Positions 1 through 8,852 of a stretch of DNA of 64,000 nt are shown here, piece after piece. Position numbers and translations under genes: made by a program. Source of the stretch: Microbulbifer sp. MI-G. Its GTDB lineage: Bacteria; Pseudomonadota; Gammaproteobacteria; Pseudomonadales; Cellvibrionaceae. The stretch lies in NCBI RefSeq assembly GCF_030440425.1, contig NZ_CP098023.1:3160501-3224500 (forward strand). Direction: 5' to 3'. The notes beneath the pieces were generated by a model that saw nothing but the letters and a program-made list of their open reading frames with translations, was not told where the DNA came from and ran no database searches. Position 1 is the first letter of the stretch; each line of letters starts with the position of its first letter.

Positions 1-1
1 C

Positions 2-1057
2 ATGACACCGCTGAACACACTGACAGCCCCCCTCTTCGCGTTACTACTCTGTTTCGCTGCCCCACTGTTTGCGCAGGTACAGGACTTTGCCACCGACGAC
101 GAGCGCAACACCATGCAGGTGTTCAATTTCGCCAGCCCCTCGGTGGTGTATGTCACCAATGAAACCCTGGTGCGCGATCGCAGAACCCTGCGGCTGCACG
201 CAGTGCCCAAAGGCGCCGGCAGCGGCTTTATCTGGGATCAAGACGGTCATGTAGTCACCAATTTTCATGTGATTGAGGGGGCGCGCAAGGTGACCATCAC
301 CCTGCAGGACCGCAGTGAATGGCCGGCAAAGCTGGTGGGTTCGGCGCCGGAAAAAGACCTCGCCGTGCTGCAGATCGAGGCCCCCAGAGCACTGTTGAAG
401 CCGCTGGTGGCAGGTACGTCCGGCAACCTGTCGGTAGGGCGCAAGGTACTCGCCATCGGCAACCCCTTCGGCCTCGATACCACCCTGACCACCGGGGTGG
501 TCAGCGCCCTGGGGCGCGAGATTGAAGCGACCAACAACCGCACCATCCGCAACGTGATTCAGACCGACGCCGCCATCAACCCGGGGAATTCCGGCGGCCC
601 GCTGCTGGACTCCCTGGGCCGCCTGATCGGTGTCAACACCGCCATTTACAGTCCCAGTGGTGCGAGCGTGGGTATCGGCTTCGCCATTCCGGTTGATACG
701 GTCAAGAAAATTGTACCGGAACTGATCAAACACGGCCGTCTGGTACGCCCGGTTCTCGGCATTGAGTCCGCGCCTGACCAATGGAGCAATCGCTACGGAT
801 TCGAAGGGGTGGCGATACTGCGCACAGCACCGGGGATGCCTGCAGAAAAAGCCGGCCTGCGCGGTATCCACCGCACCCGCCAGGGCGGCTGGCAACTGGG
901 GGACGTGATTGTGGAAGTGGAGCGCCAGCCCATTCGCAGCTACGACGATCTTCTCAACGCATTGGAAAAACACCGCGCCGGGGATGAGGTCACCCTCGGG
1001 GTCATGCGCGATGGCATCATACGCTACACCGCCATTACACTCGCAGCGCCCCGGTAA
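2..1057 (+). CDS. HtrA-type (S1C) serine protease with one PDZ domain
   Basis: This is a periplasmic trypsin-like protease of the HtrA/Deg family (351 aa), probably degrading or sensing misfolded envelope proteins. An N-terminal hydrophobic segment ending near residue 25 (LFAQ) looks like a signal peptide or anchor. The catalytic triad is readable: His89 in TNFHVIEG, Asp119 in EKDLAVLQ and Ser197 in NPGNSGGPLL. A single PDZ domain follows (about 258-345), so the layout is closer to DegS or AlgW than to two-PDZ DegP. The ATG at base 2 is at the window edge, so upstream signals cannot be seen. The Rieske gene follows after about 80 bp. The family is certain; the exact orthologue is not. Confidence 0.9.
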   Translation: MTPLNTLTAPLFALLLCFAAPLFAQVQDFATDDERNTMQVFNFASPSVVYVTNETLVRDRRTLRLHAVPKGAGSGFIWDQDGHVVTNFHVIEGARKVTITLQDRSEWPAKLVGSAPEKDLAVLQIEAPRALLKPLVAGTSGNLSVGRKVLAIGNPFGLDTTLTTGVVSALGREIEATNNRTIRNVIQTDAAINPGNSGGPLLDSLGRLIGVNTAIYSPSGASVGIGFAIPVDTVKKIVPELIKHGRLVRPVLGIESAPDQWSNRYGFEGVAILRTAPGMPAEKAGLRGIHRTRQGGWQLGDVIVEVERQPIRSYDDLLNALEKHRAGDEVTLGVMRDGIIRYTAITLAAPR

Positions 1058-1139
1058 CGGCAAGTAAAGCCCGTGCGCAGAAGATCCCAACTGGCGGACT
1101 GTGCCACAATGGACCACTAACCCCAAGAGTCGGATATGT

Positions 1140-1484
1140 ATGCAGAAATACTTCCTGTGCCACTATGATGCATTGAGCGAAGGGCAATCCAAGGGTTTCT
1201 CCCTTGGCGACAACACCACCGGCACCGACAATGTGTTCGCAGTGATGAAAGGGGGTGAAATATATGTTTATAGCAATATCTGCCCACACAGAGGCATTAA
1301 TCTCGACTGGCAGAAAGACCAGTTTCTCGATCCAGACGGCGCACTGATCCAGTGTGCGTCCCACGGTGCCCTGTTCCTGATTGAAACCGGTGAGTGCATC
1401 GCCGGTCCCTGTAGCGGCGATGCCCTGACCCCGGTACCGGTGGAGTATGCCCAGGACGGGCTCTACGTCCTGATGCCGGAATAA
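1140..1484 (+). CDS. small Rieske [2Fe-2S] ferredoxin-like protein
   Basis: This is a 114-aa single-domain Rieske protein. Both cluster-binding motifs are present: CPHRG (C-x-H) and CASHG (C-x-x-H), separated by about 18 residues, as in the ferredoxin components of ring-hydroxylating dioxygenases and in NirD-like proteins. There is no signal peptide or membrane segment, so it is probably a cytoplasmic electron carrier. I chose the ATG at 1140 (MQKYFLCHYD) because the 13 residues before it do not resemble the family. The electron-transfer partner is not nearby, so the role is unknown. Confidence 0.85.
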   Translation: MQKYFLCHYDALSEGQSKGFSLGDNTTGTDNVFAVMKGGEIYVYSNICPHRGINLDWQKDQFLDPDGALIQCASHGALFLIETGECIAGPCSGDALTPVPVEYAQDGLYVLMPE

Positions 1485-1504
1485 AGCAGCCCCAATCGAG
1501 ACAC

Positions 1505-2203
1505 TCAGGTAAACGGCAGCCTCTCCGCCAGGGTTATCTCCCCCGCGCTCAGTCGCGCCTTGTAGGCGAGTACTTCTACCCCTGTAGACACCGCTCTATC
1601 GAGTGCCTCTGCATAGCCGGGATCAATTTCCCGCGCCGCCTCCACACTCTCAATGCCACTGTGCTGCACACAGTAGAACAGCACCGCGCGCACGCCACTC
1701 TCGGCCAGCTTCTGTAGTTCCCGCAAGTGTTTGGCGCCCCGGACGCTGACCGCATCGGGAAAGAAGCCCCGCCGCCCCTTTGCCAGGGTGACATTTTTCA
1801 CCTCGACGTAACAATCGCCGGCGCGGCCGGACAAGAGAAAATCAATCCGGCTTTTCTCCTCGCCATAGCGCACCTCCCTGCGCAGGGACTCGTAGCCCTG
1901 CAGTTCGCGAATGGTTCCGGCGAGCACCGCCTCTTCCACCAGGGCGTTGGCGCGCCCGGTATTTACCCCCGCCAGGGCACCCTCGGGCGTGGCGGTGATC
2001 TCCAGGGTATGGCGATACTTGCGCTTGTGGTTGCCGGAATCCGAGTACCAGCAGGGGCCTCCCACAATCCAGCAGTTCTTCATGGAACCGGTATTCGGGC
2101 AGTGAATGGTGAAAACCTCACCTTGCGGGGATTCCACATCGGCCAGGAAACGCTTGTAGCGTCGCAACAGGGTTGCCTTTTGTAGCGGAGGGGTAAACTT
2201 CAC
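1505..2203 (-). CDS. sfsA: SfsA family protein (sugar fermentation stimulation homologue)
   Basis: This is a 232-aa protein matching SfsA in length and in its conserved blocks: RYKRFLADVE at the N-terminus, HCPNTGSM, RIDFLL and YVEVKNVTL, then FPDAVSVRGAKHL. The family has a PD-(D/E)xK nuclease-like fold and an OB-like N-terminal part; its physiological role is unclear. I chose the GTG at 2203 (VKFTPPLQ), since the longer frame adds 41 residues foreign to the family. Its 3' end faces the Rieske gene, and it is divergent from dksA. The sfsA-dksA-gluQ neighbourhood is usual in gammaproteobacteria. Confidence 0.9.
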   Translation of the reverse strand: MKFTPPLQKATLLRRYKRFLADVESPQGEVFTIHCPNTGSMKNCWIVGGPCWYSDSGNHKRKYRHTLEITATPEGALAGVNTGRANALVEEAVLAGTIRELQGYESLRREVRYGEEKSRIDFLLSGRAGDCYVEVKNVTLAKGRRGFFPDAVSVRGAKHLRELQKLAESGVRAVLFYCVQHSGIESVEAAREIDPGYAEALDRAVSTGVEVLAYKARLSAGEITLAERLPFT

Positions 2204-2460
2204 AGGCCTAGCCTTTCGGTACTTTTGAACGCCACAAAATAGCAGACAACTATTTGTAGCGCGAATCGCGCAGATTTGATAGCTTCCACGCTCTCGGTCA
2301 CCGAGGGATATCGGCAACCGAGGCAAGGATTAGCCTGCCACCACAGCTGTTTTGACCGATGATAAACGCATCACCCAAAACGTTTGCGGTCTGGGCTAGA
2401 TTGAATTTGGTGGTATCGCCCCCATTATCGGGGGCCCGTATAGAAAGAGAGGCACCGATT

Positions 2461-2898
2461 ATGCCCAAAACTGCTGCGAGCACCGATTCTCTGCACGGCT
2501 TTGAGCCCTACCATGAAGCCAAGGGCGAGGAGTACATGAATGAGAAGCAGCAGGCGCATTTCCGCAACTTGCTGTTGGCCTGGAAAGCCGAGCTCATGGC
2601 GGAAGTGGACCGCACCGTTTCCCACATGAAAGACGAGGCTGCCAACTTTCCCGATCCTGCCGACCGCGCCAGTCAGGAGGAGGAGTTCAGCCTGGAGCTT
2701 CGTACCCGCGATCGCGAACGCAAGCTCATCAAGAAAATTGATGCCACCCTGGAGTTGATTGACCAGGAGGACTATGGCTACTGCGAAGCCTGCGGGGTTG
2801 AAATTGGTATCCGCCGCCTGGAGGCCCGCCCCACCGCCACCTTATGTGTGGATTGCAAAACCCTGGCGGAAATCAAGGAGCGGCAGATTTCCGGTTAA
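2461..2898 (+). CDS. dksA: RNA polymerase-binding transcription factor DksA
   Basis: DksA (145 aa) binds in the RNA polymerase secondary channel and with ppGpp mediates the stringent response. The central coiled coil carries the acidic tip DPADRAS. The C-terminal zinc finger has all four cysteines (CEAC ... CVDC), so this is the zinc-containing type. The ATG at 2461 gives the standard N-terminus; the frame is open for another 34 codons upstream but without family similarity. gluQ follows 78 bp downstream, as in enterics and pseudomonads, suggesting a shared transcript. Confidence 0.96.
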   Translation: MPKTAASTDSLHGFEPYHEAKGEEYMNEKQQAHFRNLLLAWKAELMAEVDRTVSHMKDEAANFPDPADRASQEEEFSLELRTRDRERKLIKKIDATLELIDQEDYGYCEACGVEIGIRRLEARPTATLCVDCKTLAEIKERQISG

Positions 2899-2976
2899 TT
2901 TCTAACCCGCAGCAACCCGAAGCGCCCGAGTCCTCCCGGCCCGGTAGGGCGTTCTGCGGCACCACCGCCAATCACT

Positions 2977-3849
2977 TTGGATAGTGCTCACCCCTATATT
3001 GGCCGTTTTGCGCCCTCGCCCAGCGGCCCCCTGCATTTCGGCTCGCTGGTGTGCGCACTCGGCAGTTTCCTCGATGCCAGGGCCCACGGCGGTCAATGGC
3101 TGCTGCGTATGGAGGACCTGGATCCCCCTCGCGAAGAACCCGGTGCCGCTGCCCGCATCCTGAAAACACTGGAAGCCCACGGCTTGCATTGGCACGGTAC
3201 CGTTGCCTGGCAAAGTAAGCGCTCTCCGCTCTATGAAGATACTCTGCAGCAGTTGCATGCACAGGGTCTGCTGTACCCCTGTTACTGCTCGCGCAGCCGG
3301 ATTCGTCGCAGTGGTGGGCACGACAACATCAACTGCCGCACCGGAAACCCCGGCAAGGGCACCTGTGCCCTGCGCCTGGTCTGTGCCGGCGGCGAAGAGC
3401 ATTTTGTGGATATCTGGCACGGAGAGCAGTGCCAGCACATTCGCGACGATACCCTTCTCAAGCGCCGCGACGGCCTCTACGCCTATCAATTGGCCGTGGT
3501 GGTTGACGATCTCTCCCAGGGCATCACCCATGTGGTGCGCGGTGCGGACCTACTCGACACCACCGGTGCGCAGATACGCCTGTTCCGGGCACTCTCCGCC
3601 GCACCGCCGGTATTCGGACACCTGCCTTTGGTAATGGGGCCGGGAGGCCGGAAAAAGCTGAGCAAACAAAATCATGCCCCGGCTGTCCATGATGCCAATG
3701 CAACGGGCAATCTCTGTGCCGCGCTGGCGTTTCTCGGCTTTCATGTGCCCGACTCCCTGGCGCAGGAGAAGCCGGAAACCATTCTCAACTGGGCCGCAGC
3801 CCGCTGGCAGCGTCACCAGATCGATAGACGCAACCGGCAATTGCACTGA
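2977..3849 (+). CDS. gluQ: glutamyl-Q tRNA(Asp) synthetase
   Basis: This 290-aa truncated GluRS paralogue charges glutamate onto queuosine at position 34 of tRNA-Asp. It has the HIGH-type motif in PSPSGPLHFG, the zinc-site cysteines (CYCS), and a KMSKS equivalent, KKLSKQ. The anticodon-binding C-terminal domain of full GluRS is absent, as expected. The start is inferred to be TTG at 2977 (then DSAHPYIGRF), because there is no in-frame ATG or GTG before the conserved core. It lies directly downstream of dksA. Confidence 0.93.
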   Translation: MDSAHPYIGRFAPSPSGPLHFGSLVCALGSFLDARAHGGQWLLRMEDLDPPREEPGAAARILKTLEAHGLHWHGTVAWQSKRSPLYEDTLQQLHAQGLLYPCYCSRSRIRRSGGHDNINCRTGNPGKGTCALRLVCAGGEEHFVDIWHGEQCQHIRDDTLLKRRDGLYAYQLAVVVDDLSQGITHVVRGADLLDTTGAQIRLFRALSAAPPVFGHLPLVMGPGGRKKLSKQNHAPAVHDANATGNLCAALAFLGFHVPDSLAQEKPETILNWAAARWQRHQIDRRNRQLH

Positions 3850-3855
3850 ATTGCG

Positions 3856-3884
3856 TTGACAATTACCCTTTTTATGCCTGTCAT
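3856..3884 (+). promoter_or_regulatory. candidate sigma-70 promoter for cbrX-cbrA
   Basis: A perfect -35 box (TTGACA, 3856-3861) is followed after 17 bp by TGTCAT, a 4/6 match to the -10 consensus, about 100 bp before cbrX. The -10 is weak, so the call rests on the -35 and its location. Confidence 0.4.
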
Positions 3885-3980
3885 GCTCGGCCCCAGGCAA
3901 CAGCCGGTTTACCCCTGCACACAACGATCTGGCCTGGCAACTGCGTATTTCTACTTCAAAGCGGGTTTCCAAGGGGACTT

Positions 3981-4157
3981 ATGAGCAACCGCACTCTGCT
4001 GATTCTGCTCGTGCTGGTGGGTTATGTATTTTCCCCCACCATTTTTACCTGGATGATCAACCCTGTGGGTGCTTGGTACCGGCCCTTTATCCTCTGGTTT
4101 GTCCTGATCCTGCTGGCGATTTTTATCCAGTGGAGGCGCAAATCGAATGAGCTTTGA
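3981..4157 (+). CDS. cbrX: CbrX-like small membrane protein overlapping cbrA
   Basis: This is a 58-aa protein with two hydrophobic segments (about residues 5-24 and 36-52) and a basic tail (QWRRKSNEL). It starts at the ATG at 3981 after an AAGGGGA ribosome-binding site. Its stop codon lies 11 bp inside cbrA (ATG at 4147), so the two are probably translationally coupled. From memory, Pseudomonas has a small gene named cbrX in the same overlapping position; the name rests on synteny and size, not on alignment. A role in controlling CbrA translation or assembly is inferred. Confidence 0.75.
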   Translation: MSNRTLLILLVLVGYVFSPTIFTWMINPVGAWYRPFILWFVLILLAIFIQWRRKSNEL

Positions 4158-7107
4158 AATAGCCCATATCGCCCTTGTGGGCGTCGCCTATATCGCCATC
4201 CTGTTCTTTGTTGCCTTTGCCGCATCCAAGGGCTGGATGCCGTCGCGCTGGGTGCGCCATCCCCTGGTGTACGTGCTCTCCCTGGGGGTCTCCCTGTCCG
4301 CCTGGACCTTCTACGGCATTGTCGACCTGGCCTGGCAATACGGCTACGGCGTCCTGGCCTACTATCTGGGCACCGGCGCCATGTTCCTGTTCGCCCCGGT
4401 GGCCCTGGAACCCCTGGCGCGACTGGCCCAACGCTACCAACTGTATTCTCCCGCGGACCTGCTGGTATTCCGTTACCACAGCCGTCAGGCCGGCATCCTC
4501 ACTACGCTGTTTATGCTGTTGGCACTGATGCCGCTGGTGGCCTTGCAGATTCAAGCGGTGTCGGAGACCCTGGCCCTGCTGTCCGATGACAGCGTCACCG
4601 CCCTGGCCCTGCCGGACAGCGACGTGTCCAGCAAAAACCTGATCGCCTTCCTCTACTGTGTGTTGCTCGCAGTGTTCACCAGCATGTACGGCGCCACCCG
4701 CGAGCGCGGGGAAGGGCTGGCCAGCGCCATGGCACTGGAATCCCTGGTTAAACTGGTGGCCCTGACCGCCGTTGGGGGCTACGCGGTGTTCGGTGTATTC
4801 GGCGGTTTCGCCGGCCTCGACCAGTGGTTGCTGGAAAACAGTGATATGCAGCAGCGGCTCTACACCCCCATCGACCAGGGCTCTTCGCACACGCTGCTGC
4901 TGGTCTTTATCGCCACAGCCGTAGCCATGCCACACATCTTCTACCTGAGTGTTGCCGAGCGCCCGACAAAGCAGGCACTGCACACCGCCAGCTGGGGCTT
5001 CCCGCTGTTTTTGCTGCTGATGGCCCTGCCGATCTTCCCGATCATGTGGGCGGGCTTTGCCCTGGGCGTGGCAGAACCCGTGCAGTACTTCTCCCTGGCG
5101 GTACCCCGCACCAGCGGCTCCGCCCTGCTCACTGCACTCGCGTTTATCGGCGGTCTTTCCGCTGCCACCGGCGCACTGATCATGATCACTTTGGCACTCT
5201 CCACCATGGTGATGAACCACTGGCTGCTGCCGGGCACCCGCTGGCATTCAGAGGACAACATGTACCGGCAACTGGTGTGGCTGCGCCGCATCCTGATTGC
5301 CGCGCTATTCGTTGCCGGCTTTGCTTTTTACCTGCTGCTGGACAATCGCCTGTCCCTGTCGGACCTGGCCCTGCTGGCGTTTATCGGTTCCCTGCAGTTC
5401 CTGCCGGGTATCTTTGCGGTTATCCACTGGCCGCGGGGCAATCGCCGCGGTTTTATTGGCGGCCTGCTCGCGGGTATGCTGATCTGGGGCTGCGGCCTGT
5501 TGCTGCCGTCAATCCTCGACCTGACCGGTATCGCCCTCCCCGGTACTTCAATACGAATACCCCTGGGGATGTCCATATGGACCCAGATCACGACCCTGTC
5601 ACTGGGTGCCAACATACTGCTGTTCGCCTGCCTGTCGCTGTTTACCCGCGCCAGCAGCCTGGAACAGTACGCCGCCGACCTGTGCAGCGATGACACCATC
5701 GCCCAGGCCCTGCGTCTGGGGCTCGATGTGGAGTCCGCCGCAGATTTTCGCCTGCGCCTGGCGGAAAGCCTCGGCGCAGCCACCGCCAACCTGGAGGTCA
5801 AGCGCGCCCTCAGCCAGCTCAACCTGCCGGACAATGAACGGCGTCCCTACGCCCTGCGCCAGCTGCGCAACCGGCTGGAAGCCAACCTCTCGGGACTGCT
5901 GGGGCGGGTACTGGCCGGGCAGATCATCGACCGCCACTTTCCCTTCAAGAACGGTGATCAACCGGCCAATAAGGATATTCACCTGATCGAGACGCGCCTG
6001 GGACGCTACAAACACCAACTCACCGGACTCGCCGCAGAACTCAACAATCTGCGCCTATACCACCGCCAGATGCTCGAAGAGTTACCCTTGGCCGCCTGCT
6101 CACTCGGCCGCGACGGCGAGATATTGCTGTGGAACTACGCCATGCAGGACCTCACCGGCATCACTGCCAGCGGGGTGATCGGTTCCAAACTGGATTACCT
6201 GACCGAACCCTGGCGCGGCCTGTTGACAGAGTTCGCCCAGTCTGCCAATGCCAGTCGCTTCAAACAGCAGGTCAACCTGGGAGGCAACAGCCACTGGCTC
6301 AACCTGCACAAGACCCGGCAAAAACGCGACCGCAACAACCGCACCCACAACGAGCGCGGCGATGCCCAGATGCTTTTACTGGAAGATATTACCGAGACAC
6401 AGGTTCTGGAGCAGGAGCTGATGCACAGTGAACGCCTCGCCTCGGTGGGCCGCCTTGCTGCCGGTGTCGCCCACGAGGTGGGCAATCCGGTCACCGGTAT
6501 CGCCTGCCTGGCACAGAATCTCCAGTTTGACTGCGACAAGCCGGAAGTTCTGGAGACAGCCGACCAGATCCTTAGCCAGACCCAGCGTATCAGCCGTATT
6601 GTGCACTCACTGGTTAGCTTCTCCCACACCGGCAGCCAGGAGAGTGAACGGGCTCCGGTGGATCTCTATGCCTGTGTGCAGGAGGCGGTACAACTGTTAT
6701 CGCTGCAGCGGGACAAGACAGAGGTGCGCTTCGATAACGCCGTGCCGGAAGACCTGATCGCCACCGGCGACAACCAGCGTCTGATCCAGGTATTTATCAA
6801 CCTGCTCAGCAACGCGCGTGACGCCAGCCCCGACCGGGGCCATATCCGTATTGAAGGCCATATCTCCAGGGACAGCGCCTGTGTTTCGATCACCGATGAA
6901 GGTCCGGGAATCTCCCCAAGGCACCGTGAGCGCATCCTCGAGCCCTTCTTCACTACCAAGGAGCCCGGAGAGGGCACCGGGTTGGGGTTGGCGATGGTGT
7001 ACAGCATTATCGAGGAGCATGGTGGGCAGTTGGAACTGGTCAGTCCGGCCAATAAAGAAACTGGACGCGGTGCAAAGTTTATTGTACAGCTACCCCTGGC
7101 GGGGTAA
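4147..7107 (+). CDS. cbrA: CbrA-type transporter/sensor histidine kinase
   Basis: This is a 986-aa hybrid of a solute:sodium symporter-like (SLC5) domain and a histidine kinase. Residues about 1-500 hold around 13 membrane segments. A linker leads to a PAS domain near 640-760 (LPLAACSLGRDGEILLWN). The phospho-acceptor is in AAGVAHEVGNP (His near 775). The ATPase domain has the N box (INLLSNARDA), G1 (DEGPGIS) and G2 (GEGTGLGLAM). The family senses carbon/nitrogen status, possibly through histidine uptake in Pseudomonas. It is coupled to cbrX upstream, and cbrB follows after 126 bp. Confidence 0.93.
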   Translation: MSFEIAHIALVGVAYIAILFFVAFAASKGWMPSRWVRHPLVYVLSLGVSLSAWTFYGIVDLAWQYGYGVLAYYLGTGAMFLFAPVALEPLARLAQRYQLYSPADLLVFRYHSRQAGILTTLFMLLALMPLVALQIQAVSETLALLSDDSVTALALPDSDVSSKNLIAFLYCVLLAVFTSMYGATRERGEGLASAMALESLVKLVALTAVGGYAVFGVFGGFAGLDQWLLENSDMQQRLYTPIDQGSSHTLLLVFIATAVAMPHIFYLSVAERPTKQALHTASWGFPLFLLLMALPIFPIMWAGFALGVAEPVQYFSLAVPRTSGSALLTALAFIGGLSAATGALIMITLALSTMVMNHWLLPGTRWHSEDNMYRQLVWLRRILIAALFVAGFAFYLLLDNRLSLSDLALLAFIGSLQFLPGIFAVIHWPRGNRRGFIGGLLAGMLIWGCGLLLPSILDLTGIALPGTSIRIPLGMSIWTQITTLSLGANILLFACLSLFTRASSLEQYAADLCSDDTIAQALRLGLDVESAADFRLRLAESLGAATANLEVKRALSQLNLPDNERRPYALRQLRNRLEANLSGLLGRVLAGQIIDRHFPFKNGDQPANKDIHLIETRLGRYKHQLTGLAAELNNLRLYHRQMLEELPLAACSLGRDGEILLWNYAMQDLTGITASGVIGSKLDYLTEPWRGLLTEFAQSANASRFKQQVNLGGNSHWLNLHKTRQKRDRNNRTHNERGDAQMLLLEDITETQVLEQELMHSERLASVGRLAAGVAHEVGNPVTGIACLAQNLQFDCDKPEVLETADQILSQTQRISRIVHSLVSFSHTGSQESERAPVDLYACVQEAVQLLSLQRDKTEVRFDNAVPEDLIATGDNQRLIQVFINLLSNARDASPDRGHIRIEGHISRDSACVSITDEGPGISPRHRERILEPFFTTKEPGEGTGLGLAMVYSIIEEHGGQLELVSPANKETGRGAKFIVQLPLAG

Positions 7108-7216
7108 GGAAGGAATCTCAAAACGATTAAATTTTGTGCAAATGCACTTCAATTCCGCGTTTTTGAGTTGCATAGAAACGGCGCACAGGTAAAACTAGGC
7201 GCTTGCTGAGTATTTT

Positions 7217-7231
7217 GTAACCAGGCGTAAC
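7217..7231 (+). promoter_or_regulatory. direct GTAAC repeats at the cbrB start
   Basis: Two GTAAC boxes (7217-7221 and 7227-7231) lie exactly 10 bp apart, ending 2 bp before the cbrB ATG. The same pentamer recurs in the presumed CbrB sites before the sRNA, so autoregulation or interference with translation is conceivable. There is also a perfect GTGCA-AA-TGCAC palindrome at 7136-7147 in the same intergenic stretch. A chance match is possible. Confidence 0.3.
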
Positions 7232-7233
7232 AC

Positions 7234-8625
7234 ATGAGCCACATCCTGATCGTCGAAGATGAAGCCATTATTCGAACGGCGCTGCGCAAGCTTCTGGAGC
7301 GACACCGCTACAAGGTCAGTGAGGCGGGTTCCGTTCGGGAAGCACTCAACAAGTATCGCCTGAACACGGTAGACCTGATCATCTCGGACCTGCGCCTTCC
7401 CGGTGCCCCCGGCACCGATTTACTCAAGCCCGCCGGCGATATCCCCGTGCTGATCATGACCAGCTATGCCAGCCTCAGGTCCGCCGTGGACTCCATGCGC
7501 ATGGGGGCCGCGGACTACATCGCCAAGCCTTTCGATCACGACGAGATGATCACCACCATACGCCGGGTGATCGGCAAAGCCGAGCAGAGCCGCATCCAGG
7601 CCCCGGCGGAGAAAGAGAGTACCAATGCCATCGCCGGCATGATTGGTAACAGCCAGGTAATGCGTGAGCTGTATGGCCGCATCCACAAGGTGGCTCCTAC
7701 CGATGCCACAGTACTGGTACACGGCGAAACAGGCACCGGTAAGGAGCTGGTTGCCCGCGCAATCCACGAGGAGAGTCACCGGGCCGGCAAACCGCTGATA
7801 TCAGTGAACTGCGCCGCCATCCCCGAAACCCTGATCGAATCGGAACTGTTCGGTTACGAAAAAGGCGCATTTACCGGGGCACAGAGTGCCCGTGAAGGAC
7901 TGGTCGCTGCCGCGGATGGCGGCACCTTGTTCCTCGATGAAATCGGTGAACTGCCCCTGGAGGCCCAGGCGCGCCTGCTGCGGGTAATACAGGAGGGCGA
8001 GGTGCGCCCCATTGGCTCGATTGAATCGCGCAAGGTGAACGTGCGACTGGTAGCAGCCACGCATCGCAACCTGCGCCAGCTGGCAGCGGATCGCAAATTC
8101 CGTGAAGATCTCTACTATCGCATCAACGTGGTGCAGATAACCCTCGCCCCCCTGCGGGAGCGCGGTAGGGACATACTGGCACTGGCAGAGCACCTGCTGG
8201 AAAAATTTTGCCAAAAAATTGAGCGCCCGCTCCTGCGCCTGTCCCCTGAGGCCATCCAGGCGATCACCACCTACGCCTGGCCCGGCAACGTGCGGGAGCT
8301 GGAGAACGCGATCCAGCGCGCGGTGATTCTCACCGACAGGAGTAGTGCAGAAATCGATCATAAAATTCTGGATATTGATCTCGACCTGGTACCCGTGGAA
8401 GAGGCCAGGGGCTCAACACGCCCTCGCAGCTTGCACACAGACCCCCGCGAGGACCTGTCCCTGGAAGACTATTTCGCCCGCTTTGTGATTGAACACCAGG
8501 ACACCATGAGTGAGACCGAGCTGGCCAAGAAGCTGGGTGTCAGTCGCAAGTGCCTGTGGGAGCGGCGGCAGAAACTGGGGATTCCGCGCAAGAAGACCCG
8601 TCGCAGCGCCGTCGCCGAGGCCTAG
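7234..8625 (+). CDS. cbrB: CbrB-type sigma-54-dependent response regulator
   Basis: This is a 463-aa NtrC-family activator. The receiver domain (1-120) has its acidic pocket near Asp9 and phospho-acceptor Asp52 (ISDLRLPG). The AAA+ domain has Walker A GETGTGKE, the sigma-54-contacting GAFTGA loop and Walker B GGTLFLDEIGEL. A Fis-type helix-turn-helix closes the protein (ETELAKKLGVSRKCLWERR). Paired with CbrA upstream, it should activate -24/-12 promoters. A strong one lies 204 bp downstream, before the CrcZ-like RNA, as in pseudomonads. Its start directly abuts two GTAAC boxes. Confidence 0.94.
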   Translation: MSHILIVEDEAIIRTALRKLLERHRYKVSEAGSVREALNKYRLNTVDLIISDLRLPGAPGTDLLKPAGDIPVLIMTSYASLRSAVDSMRMGAADYIAKPFDHDEMITTIRRVIGKAEQSRIQAPAEKESTNAIAGMIGNSQVMRELYGRIHKVAPTDATVLVHGETGTGKELVARAIHEESHRAGKPLISVNCAAIPETLIESELFGYEKGAFTGAQSAREGLVAAADGGTLFLDEIGELPLEAQARLLRVIQEGEVRPIGSIESRKVNVRLVAATHRNLRQLAADRKFREDLYYRINVVQITLAPLRERGRDILALAEHLLEKFCQKIERPLLRLSPEAIQAITTYAWPGNVRELENAIQRAVILTDRSSAEIDHKILDIDLDLVPVEEARGSTRPRSLHTDPREDLSLEDYFARFVIEHQDTMSETELAKKLGVSRKCLWERRQKLGIPRKKTRRSAVAEA

Positions 8626-8705
8626 CCCCCTCTCCCATCCACTTCAGAGTCCCCTCCCTTTCCCCCGCCGGCAGCCGCGGCCCGGCCAAGGCTGACTGAG
8701 GCAAG

Positions 8706-8752
8706 TGTTACCCAACCCATCCACAAGTAACAATTCCCGCACCTTCCGTAAC
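8706..8752 (+). promoter_or_regulatory. candidate CbrB enhancer sites
   Basis: TGTTAC (8706-8711) and GTAACA (8727-8732) form an inverted repeat with a 15-bp spacer. A third GTAAC lies at 8748-8752. The pentamers are 20 and 21 bp apart, that is, two helical turns each, so they face the same side of the DNA. They lie about 80-120 bp before the sigma-54 promoter, the right distance for an activator of the NtrC class. The match to known Pseudomonas CbrB sites is from memory only. Confidence 0.55.
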
Positions 8753-8827
8753 GCGAAGAGTCCGTGAAAAGTTCCGTGAAAATATGTAAAGATTTTAACT
8801 TATTGATTTATAAGATTTTTTTAAAGT

Positions 8828-8843
8828 TGGCACATAAAGTGCT
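8828..8843 (+). promoter_or_regulatory. sigma-54 (-24/-12) promoter of the CrcZ-like RNA
   Basis: The sequence TTGGCAC-ATAAA-GTGCT has the invariant GG (8829-8830) and GC (8841-8842) separated by exactly 10 bp, and TTGGCAC is a full match to the -24 element. Transcription would start about 11-12 bases after the GC, near 8853. It is the only element of this quality noticed in the window and lies just after a sigma-54 activator gene. Confidence 0.82.
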
Positions 8844-8852
8844 TTATTCTTG

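Noticed and set aside
44..1126. 360-codon minus-strand frame across the HtrA-type protease
   Set aside because: Antisense shadow of a gene with a full catalytic triad; no known motif.
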